A stretch of 64,000 bases of DNA from Lineus longissimus (Eukaryota > Nemertea > Pilidiophora > Heteronemertea > Lineidae): NCBI RefSeq assembly GCF_910592395.1, contig NC_088325.1:6539501-6603500 (forward strand), given 5' to 3'. Position 1 is the stretch's first letter. Every line of letters begins with the position of its first letter. The position numbers were made by a program, and so were the translations under genes. Below are positions 57,003-64,000 of this stretch, one piece after another. The notes below the pieces were generated by a model. It was not told the DNA's origin and made no database searches. It worked only from the letters and a program-made list of their open reading frames with translations.

Positions 57003-57537
57003 CTATTTCTAATCTGAGCACTTTTTCCTATTACTAGGGATAAGCTTATGTTACTAGAAGTGGTATTAAATACTAAACAAAGTGTTTAACACTTGATAAA
57101 TGATTTATTACCCATTAGCAACACAACAAAAGGATATGATAACGTATGACTTCCTTAACGTTGATGTTTATGTTTCCGTTGATAGTTTTTTCAATGTAAA
57201 AGAACTTAACATAACTCCAGGGTTAATAAGTTTGAAAAAATAGAAAGGACTGCCTAAGACTGATGAAAAACCCACTATCGTTTTGCCAAAATCAATTCAA
57301 CATGGCTGTATGGTTTGCAACAACTCGTTGTGGGGTTTCAATTAAATACTATTTAAACCATGTTGACCCAATGATAAGGTCATTTTACAGATTTCATGCT
57401 TACTATCAAGTAAAATCATGAAAAATTTACAGATACCATCACCAGGTGAAATAAATTTTAACGAATTAAACAGTAATATATATCGTATTCGACAGTTACT
57501 TGGTGAGTTTTAACTGAATGATAAATATGATTTCCCA

Positions 57538-57768
57538 GTGTTTGAAAGTAATGAGGGCTGGACTTCCTGGAGTGTACCGGATTACAACCCCAACATAGCC
57601 GATCCAAATAAGTATGCAAAACATCACAAAAGATTTTCATACTCGCGAAAGCCCTCGAAAAGAACATGCCTCCAATATGTGAAGAAGGATGATGGGATAC
57701 TATTATGGATAAATTCACGTTCTTCGATATGGGAGCCAAGAACACTGTCAGTCGACATAAAAATGTAA
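57538..57768 (+). CDS. Unidentified ORF in decayed gene block (76 codons)
   Basis: Open frame FESNEGWTSWSVPDYNPNIA...RFSYSRKPSKRTCLQYVKKD. Upstream the same frame is open back to about 57430, apart from one TAA (57507). It overlaps the next plus-strand ORF (start 57705) by 64 nt in another frame. No family recognised. Confidence 0.3.
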   Translation: MFESNEGWTSWSVPDYNPNIADPNKYAKHHKRFSYSRKPSKRTCLQYVKKDDGILLWINSRSSIWEPRTLSVDIKM

Positions 57769-59499
57769 ATGATGTTATCAAACAGAAACCATGTCAAACG
57801 GTAGACGGTAATAAAGGCACTGGAAAAAAAGGCACTGGAAAAAAAGGTACGGAAAAAAGGCACTAGGTAAAAAACGCACTGGAAAAAAAGTCACTAGGTA
57901 AAAAAGGCACTAGGAAAAAAGGCACTGGGTAAAAAAGGCACTAGGTAAAAAAGGCACTAGGTAAAAAGGCACTAGGAAAAAAAGGCACTGGGTAAAAAAG
58001 GTACTGGGAAAAAAGGCACCAGGAAATCGCTATACTAGGTAAAAAAGGCACTGGAAAAAAAGGCACCAGGAAATCTGTAGGTTAAAATTCTATTTTGGGT
58101 CCCCCCCGTGCATTTCTATATGTGTAATGTGCTATGTGTAATGTGCTTCGAAGTCTTTCTCACCAATAAAACTGCAATGAGACTCATCGAGAATGTTTTG
58201 CTAGATGTCAATAGCCACTCTTGTGAAACTATTGTATCTTGTAGAAATAGGTTGGTGAGGGAACCCTGAATCTAACTTGATTAAACTACTGGACCAAATC
58301 GGATGATCTTTGTATTATTTTTTATAACGATTCCCTGCCTATCCAAGCTAGTTTTTCTGGTCGGAGGGTACTGAAAATAGGCTGTTCCGTTATTTTGGAC
58401 CACCCAGTATTCTGTTGATGTAGAAAAAAACTACACTTAGAAATGCACATAGAAATTTTTATTTTTATTTTTTATCTATGTAGTAGAGATTTCTCAGAGA
58501 TTTCCAATACATTTCTTTAGGTGCTATTTTTTTCATTGCCTTTTTTCCATTGCCTTTTTTACCCAGTGCCCTTTTTCCTGGTGCCTTTTTTCCTGGTGCC
58601 TTTTTTCCAGTGCCTTTTTTACCTAGTGCCTTTTTTCCTAGTGCCTTTTTTACCTAGTGCCTTTTTTTCCAGTGCCTTTTTTACCTAGTGCCTTTTTTTC
58701 GGTACCTTTTTTCCAGTGCCATTTTTCCATTGCCTTTTTTTCCAGTGCCTTTTTTACCCAGTGCCTTTTTTCCTGGTGCCGTTTTTTCCAGTGCCTTTTT
58801 TACCTAGTGCATTTTTTCCTAGTGCCTTTTTTTCCTAGTGCCTTTTTTACCTAGTGCCTTTTTTTCCGTACCTTTTTTCCAGTGCCATTTTTTCCATTGC
58901 CTTTTTTCCATTGCCTTTTTTACCCAGTGCCTTTTTTTCTGGTGCCTTTTTTCCAGTGCCTTTTTTACCTAGTGCCTTTTTTACCCAGTGCCTTTTTTTT
59001 CTGGTGCCTTTTTTTCCAGTGCCTTTTTTACCTAGTGCCTTTTTTCCTAGTGCCTTTTTTACCTAGTGCCTTTTTTCCAGTGCCTTTTTTACCTAGGGCC
59101 TTTTTTCCGTACATTTTTTTCCAGTGCCTTTTTTTCCAGTGCCTTTATTACCTACATTTATGTCAAACATACCAAAAATTTATGATACTAAAGTCGAATG
59201 GTTTCTCAAATCCTGGAATACAAAGATTGAATGATTTCATCCGAACATATGTATACTGCATACTTGCTGCACAGGCACTCACAAAAACTCCCATTACTGG
59301 TCGAGCAGGAACACAATTAGATGCTCAGAAGGAATTCATCAAACTTCTAAAGGATTCGATTGATAAACATCCCGATATTCCAACTTCTATTCAAAGTACC
59401 AGAAATCATTGTCTGATACACATACAAGACTGGATTTCTAAATTGCCCCGGGACTGTACATCATTGGATCTTACATGGTACTTAAGATCGGTAAAATAG
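57705..59499 (+). pseudogene. Unidentified 141-codon ORF split by the foldback element
   Basis: The 5' part 57705-57799 (MDKFTFFDMGAKNTVSRHKN...) stops at the insertion. The 3' part 59169-59499 includes GRAGTQLDAQKEFIKLLKDS and ends LTWYLRSVK. Ignoring the insert and one target duplication, the frame is continuous, so the ORF was intact when the foldback landed. Function unknown. Confidence 0.55.
57800..59159. mobile_element. Foldback element with minisatellite arms and 9-bp target duplication
   Basis: ATGTCAAAC at 57791-57799 and 59160-59168 flanks the element. The arms are tandem ~19-nt units: AAAAAAGGCACTAGGT on the left (57807-58075), and the complement TTTTTTACCTAGTGCC on the right (58530-59152). 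The outermost units GGTAATAAAGGCACTGG are perfectly inverted. About 450 bp of unique DNA lie between. Minisatellite arms and a 9-bp duplication are the hallmarks of Drosophila FB-type elements. Confidence 0.82.
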
Positions 59500-59539
59500 T
59501 TAATTACAATAATGATAATAATGATAAACCTGCACCTAG

Positions 59540-60698
59540 CACCTTGCACAACTCTGTTAATGCACCGCGTTGAATATGTGTCAGAATATTTTCTTGACGA
59601 ATAAACATATATATATAATAGCAACTACTGCCACAGCTACAATCATACCAGATGACGTCTTAGAGACAGTTTCATACCCTTGTTCAGGTTCTGGTTAAGG
59701 CTCTGGTTCTGGTTCGAGCAAAGCTCTCTGGACTTTGTCCGGTTCTGGCTCTGGTTTTGGCTGTAGTTCAACCTTGTTGGGTTCGTGCAAAGCTCTCTGG
59801 TCTTCAACCGTTTGTGGTTGTCTTGTATCCCTTTATAATCTCTTAAATTCTTGTGACCTTCTGCCTAACTCTCTTGACCACGCTAAATGCTTCTCTGATC
59901 TTTGTTTCTTGGGCTTCTCAATGGCTGTCACTGGAGCTATTCTCTCAGGACTATGTCCGACCTGAGCTACTGGAGTCTCCTGATCCATTTATTTTAATTG
60001 ATTTTTCCTGACTTCGTCTGTTCTGGCTCTGCCCCTTCTGACCGTCGTTACAGTGCCCTAAAGTGATAAGAGTTGATAATGCCGAAGCGGTTAGTGCTCT
60101 CATCCTAAGACTCAACCGCCCTAACCACTTGTCAAGTTCATTGGTAACAACGTAATCATTTCTTAAGTCTTCATAAAGATCATCTGCATCATCAACAGGC
60201 AAGAACAACTTTGTTATCGTAGTGTAAGCATTTAATACTATGCAGTGGTCCCAATGAATCATTCAGTCTGGTAGCCATTTTTGTCTGGTAGATTCTATGA
60301 TGTTTCAAGATTTCCTTCTCAGTCATACTGTCTAAGTCATTAAAGGTAAGCTGTTTATTCAGGTAATCCTTGCTTTAACCAGTAGCATCAAGCACTTCAA
60401 GGTATTGTTTGGTTTTAATACCACTATCAGTTAACACTTTCTGAGTCGTAGTCGGGCTTTGTTGACTGCTATTTGAGGCTAGTTGGCAACTAGGGTTAAC
60501 TAGTCCTTGACTAGGGTTAACTAGATTTGAACTGTTCAACGAGTAAGTCAAGCCTTGCTCTCTTGACGAAGTCATAGTTGGTTACTGTTGCTTTGGAGTC
60601 GAACTTTGTTGGTATCCTTGTTGGTACCCTTGTTGTGAACTAGGGTTAATCACACCAATATGTTTCATCTGTTGTTCAATTACCGCCGTGTTATTCAT
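59540..60698 (-). pseudogene. Unidentified Q-rich / PEP-repeat membrane protein gene, decayed
   Basis: The ATG at 60698 starts a Gln/Ser-rich region (SSQQGYQQGYQQSSTPKQQ). The frame continues with NDLDSMTEKEILKHHRIY, shifts near 60210 into LPVDDADDLYEDLRNDYV, and reaches HLAWSRELGRRSQEFKRL, a Pro-Glu repeat (KPEPEPDKV...LEPEPEP) and a C-terminal hydrophobic helix GMIVAVAVVAIIYIYVY. At least four in-frame stops and two frameshifts are seen. It starts 5 bp after the stop of the ORF upstream. Confidence 0.5.
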
Positions 60699-60703
60699 TG
60701 TAT

Positions 60704-61705
60704 TTATTTACATGGATGTCCAACCTTTTTTTGTTTACCCAAGATCACTATTACCGAGATCGTTCTTACGTCCTGATTTACGATACGATAAGAGATATAT
60801 TTTAGCCTTTTTAAGCTACATGGTAAACCCATTCCTTGATCAGTATCCTTAGCAATGATTAAAATTTCATTAACATCTTCCTTCTCAAGCTTGTAGGTTT
60901 CGAATAAATTACTACTTGTGAAACCATTCCATAATTCATTCAAATCATTAATTCGGTCCTTGTTTGATAAATAAGGATTCAGCACTACATAATCTATTTT
61001 TAACTAATCAAAAACTTGGTGTAAAAACACTTTGTAATTTGTGCTAACCTTAATTCCACAATAATGTAGGTATCTAAAGTATACATAGTAAACCAGTCTA
61101 AGATCTTTAAATTATCGTTATTTAATTGAGGTTTACCAAGTGCTCTGTTGATGAATTCAGTCTCTAGAAACCAGTCATAATCACCACAGTGTATTTTGAA
61201 AAATCTTTCATACACCCAGAGCTTTGTTCTTACGACGTTGTCCGCCTCAAGCTTTTCTCTTGGGACATTGTCCGTGAGGACGTTGTTCGGTAATTATTGA
61301 CTTTTCGGTAATTATTATTACTGGTCGTTTGGCGATACCAGATTTCAATGCAGATTGAACTGTCTGTTATCATCTGGTATTACTGCGCCATTTCCTTGGA
61401 CTTGAGAAGTAACTCTTTAATTTAGTTTCAACGAAATCTTTTAAACAATTTACCGTTGATTCATTCAATCGGCTCTGATCTAACCTTCTGAGGATGCTGT
61501 CAAAGTATCTTGTCTTATTATCAAAATGATTTTCAAGAAACCTGAAGCCGTCGTCGTCGTAAGCAGTTGTATTACAATTGTTACAGAATTTGTAATACAC
61601 TGTTCTACTATGTAGCCTTGTTGGATTCAAATCTCTCTTGTATTCAAACAATGGGGTATTAATAAACAGAGAAACAGAGAAACGAAGAAATCGAGAACTT
61701 CCCAT
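60704..61705 (-). pseudogene. Unidentified ORFs upstream of the Q-rich gene, decayed
   Basis: Three open segments: 61705-61370 (CNNCNTTAYDDDGFRFLENH; ILRRLDQSRLNESTVNCL), 61215-61000 (FFKIHCGDYDWFLETEF) and, one frame over, 60985-60704 (YLSNKDRINDLNELWNGF; KEDVNEILIIAKDTDQGMG). The last two look like one frameshifted protein. No family recognised. Confidence 0.45.
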
Positions 61706-61722
61706 ATCGAGTAGTTAGGCCT
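61636..61722. repeat. Inverted repeat arm (partner 62498-62576)
   Basis: About 80 bp, including GAAACGAAGAAATCGAGAAC and AGTTAGGCCT, are the reverse complement of 62498-62576. The leftmost unidentified ORF starts inside this arm. About 780 bp of unrelated DNA separate the arms. Confidence 0.8.
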
Positions 61723-62497
61723 TAAAACCTATGTCTATAATGTACGGCGTGAAATTTAATGCTATTTGGCATGCTATTTTTTGCTCAACCCATGAGGGAG
61801 ACACACTGTAGCCGGGCACAGAAGGCCCTTCTAGTATGCTAATTCCACATTGCAGACAGAGTGATTGTGCATTTCTGGAGGTGTATAATATGTCCAGTGC
61901 AGAAGTTAAGACCGTTTATTTACTGGTTGGATAGGAGAATAAAACCATTCAGTTATTAAGAGAAGTGTCAGTAAAATGGTTCCCATCTGCGTCCCTTTTC
62001 AAAGCACCGATGTACACCTGGCACGGCGAAGTTGCACCCCCACTTCATATCTCATTTCAGCCTTGTTGAGTATTCAGCATAGTCCAGTCTTAATTAGCAA
62101 AGTCTGTATTTTAGATCTACCCGGTGTAACAGTAGATCGTAGTCCGACGTGAGAAATAAAGCATTTCATCTCCGATATTCTCGACTCTGTTGCCCTGCCA
62201 GACGCTACCCGCCTTACGAAACAAGCCTCGTCCCCAGGACCAAACAAGCAGGAGGGACGAGGTTACCAGGTCTAAAATTGCCCAACTAAAGTCTTGGTTG
62301 ATTGGTTTTTAGTGGTTGTTTTCTTGGTTTTAATAACCTAATACACAGTCAAAACTGTCCAAGCTAGGTCAGGATTAGCTACATGGCTATACGCCCCTTA
62401 ATTGTTTTGAATTGATGCTACTTCATTTTGAACAAAACAAAATGGCTGTTGGCACACAAGTACTGATTTTGTGTAGCAATGAATTGGGAGATGAGGC

Positions 62498-62576
62498 CTA
62501 ACTAGTCGATGGGGGAAGTTCTCGATTTCTTCGTTTCTCTGTTTCTCTGTTTATTAATACCTCAAACAATGTACAG
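62498..62576. repeat. Inverted repeat arm (partner 61636-61722)
   Basis: AGGCCTAACTAGTCGATGGG, then GAAGTTCTCGATTTCTTCGT and a TTTCTCTG repeat. Mirror of the arm at 61636. Confidence 0.8.
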
Positions 62577-62679
62577 TGCCTACAATTACGGCATAATTCA
62601 GCTTGAGCATCTCTACTTTGAAACTAGATAAGGGGAATCCTAGAGGGGGACCCTAGTAATAGGAACAAGTCGTAATACT

Positions 62680-62930
62680 GGATATGGCCGTTTTTCTAAA
62701 TTTAGCTAGAAAATGAATGTTTTCTAGGCTTGTTTTAGGAAAAGTCTGTCTTTGTCTTACGTGCCTTTTCCTATTACTGGTAGAAGTAGAAAACTGTGCC
62801 ATGTGCCTTCTCAAGGACACATAGACTAAGAAACAGATTTTTTTTGTGAGTCGAACCCACGACTTAATGAATATGTGCCCGGCGCTCCAACCTCTACCAG
62901 GCGAAAAGTCATGGGTTCGACTGGTCGAGT
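62680..62930 (-). repeat. tRNA-derived SINE-like element
   Basis: On the minus strand, TGGTAGAGGTTGGAGCGCC resembles a pol III A box, and GTGGGTTCGACTCAC contains a B box (GGTTCGANTC). A tail follows with CTTGAGAAGGCACA and the 85-bp segment shared with 56917-57002. Confidence 0.6.
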
Positions 62931-64000
62931 TCAAGTGAGCGCCTTCTGGTTGCTCCCTGAAACCGCTGATTGATGTCTGTGGACACCGGGGTAATAATAT
63001 GGTATCCAAAAAGCAAAAAGCACTTTGCGCAGGGAAACCTGGAGAAGCGCTATATAAGAACTTCAAAAAATGTTATTAACACTCCTCAGCTTGACGGCTT
63101 ATGTACCTTTAACGTTCCTATGTGTGCATGCACCTTGCAACCCCAAACCGTAGCTCCTATTAAAAATGAAATATCTGGCCCATGCCTTTAAACCTGTGTC
63201 AGACGTTTTTCTTGACATGCTTGAGGCAGTTTAAGGCATATTTGTGAAATTCTGAATCGGGGCGCTTTGGTGGAAATGACCTTCCAATGGTTTTATAAAA
63301 TATCAGTACCAGAAGCGTGTATGGTTTTATTGAAATCGGGGACGTGATGAGCAGGGATTATCTGAAGATTGACCTCGAGTTTCATGTTGTCAACTTTTGG
63401 TCAATCTCACACTTTTATAGGTAGGAGAAAAATAAGCTGACTAACATTTTCTGGTTTAGGAGTACTTCTAGACAAAAACACTATTTTTGTGACAATTTAC
63501 CTAAAGTATGGAGTATTTTTTTCTGCATTCTCATGTGACCTTGACCTCGTCGTTTCGGCCCCCTGTCTCCAGTCAGGTTTTCGAAGGTATTACCCAATCC
63601 TCGATCATCTGTCAATATAATAATGGGATGTCAACTGATATGTGTGTGTCATTTTGATACAGGAGACAAATACCAGTCAATTGATATATAACACTTCTGC
63701 GTTATCTTAATCAATGTTGATCTAGTAGCATCTCAAATTATATTGCCTGGCTGAAATTCATTGGTGAATGCACCTCAGATTTGTCTGAAAACTGTTAAGT
63801 AGTACCTTACACAGAACCTATCGGTAAACGACCAATAGATATGCTACATTGGAAAACTGGAAGTAGTCGGCTAATAATCATGGCTAAAATCCGACTTCTC
63901 CTGTATAATTGTTGGCTGTCCCAATGCACTTTAGTGGAAGGACGTTGTAAATTTTTTAAATGTCCTTAAGGATAGAGTGTCATTCAGACAAAGGATTCTT
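62931..64000. other. No gene seen
   Basis: Only short, low-information ORFs. No exon-like borders with domain content were found. Confidence 0.45.

Noticed and set aside
57538-57768. Next exon of the second Ig gene
   Set aside because: The phase would fit and TTTCCCAG precedes it, but the protein has no Ig strand E-G pattern and the same frame is open upstream of the supposed acceptor; it fits the decayed ORF block better.
58657-59150. Long plus-strand ORFs rich in PFF/FLPSAFF repeats
   Set aside because: They are translations of the 19-nt minisatellite in the right arm of the foldback element.
61807-62215. Possible solo LTR (starts TGTAGCCGGG, contains AATAAA)
   Set aside because: No matching CA end, no target duplication and no LTR-element coding remnants were found.
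1-64000. CRISPR arrays, bacterial operons, ribosome binding sites
   Set aside because: The tandem arrays have no regular spacers and the genes are spliced; the DNA is eukaryotic.

Overview
The window is animal (eukaryotic) genomic DNA. Genes are split into short exons by GT-AG introns, nearly all in phase 1. Intergenic and intronic DNA is AT-rich and dense with decayed transposons: LINE fragments, a Penelope-like element, mariner/Tc1, Harbinger, TTAA-type and foldback elements. Together with an Ig/FN3 receptor and a galactose 3-O-sulfotransferase, this fits a marine invertebrate (lancelet, hemichordate or lophotrochozoan). The sequence alone does not let me choose between these.

Layout. 1-3.2 kb: no gene. 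3.2-14.4 kb: plus-strand single-pass receptor (signal peptide, two Ig-like domains, two FN3 domains, one TM helix, tyrosine-rich tail). All 12 exons join in consistent phase to give about 664 residues. Its likely last exon is duplicated at 37.0 and 37.9-38.5 kb, and both copies are damaged, so the intron before them may be 22.6 kb. That interval holds Harbinger and mariner elements and, on the minus strand, an apparently intact two-exon Gal3ST-type sulfotransferase (35548-33555). 39.6-40.5 kb: LINE reverse transcriptase remnant and a MITE.

41.6-46.8 kb is the most striking segment. A ~5 kb element has 12-bp perfect terminal repeats and TTAA on both sides, and consists mostly of two ~2 kb inverted arms. 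Each arm has the same two genes: a C2H2-finger protein with its own TATA/Inr promoter, and an unidentified ~100-residue ORF. Each arm has broken a different one of the two. Next to it (46.8-47.6 kb) is the 3' end of a Penelope-like element: GIY-YIG endonuclease followed by a hammerhead ribozyme motif.

48.6-53.1 kb is a 4.5 kb element with terminal repeats and an 8-bp target duplication. 53.5-56.7 kb starts a second Ig-domain gene whose third exon encodes only half a domain. 57.4-61.7 kb is a decayed, tightly packed block of unidentified ORFs on both strands, with virus- or large-transposon-like spacing. A 1.36 kb foldback element with 9-bp target duplications has inserted into one of these ORFs. 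The end of the window has a tRNA-like SINE and no recognisable gene.
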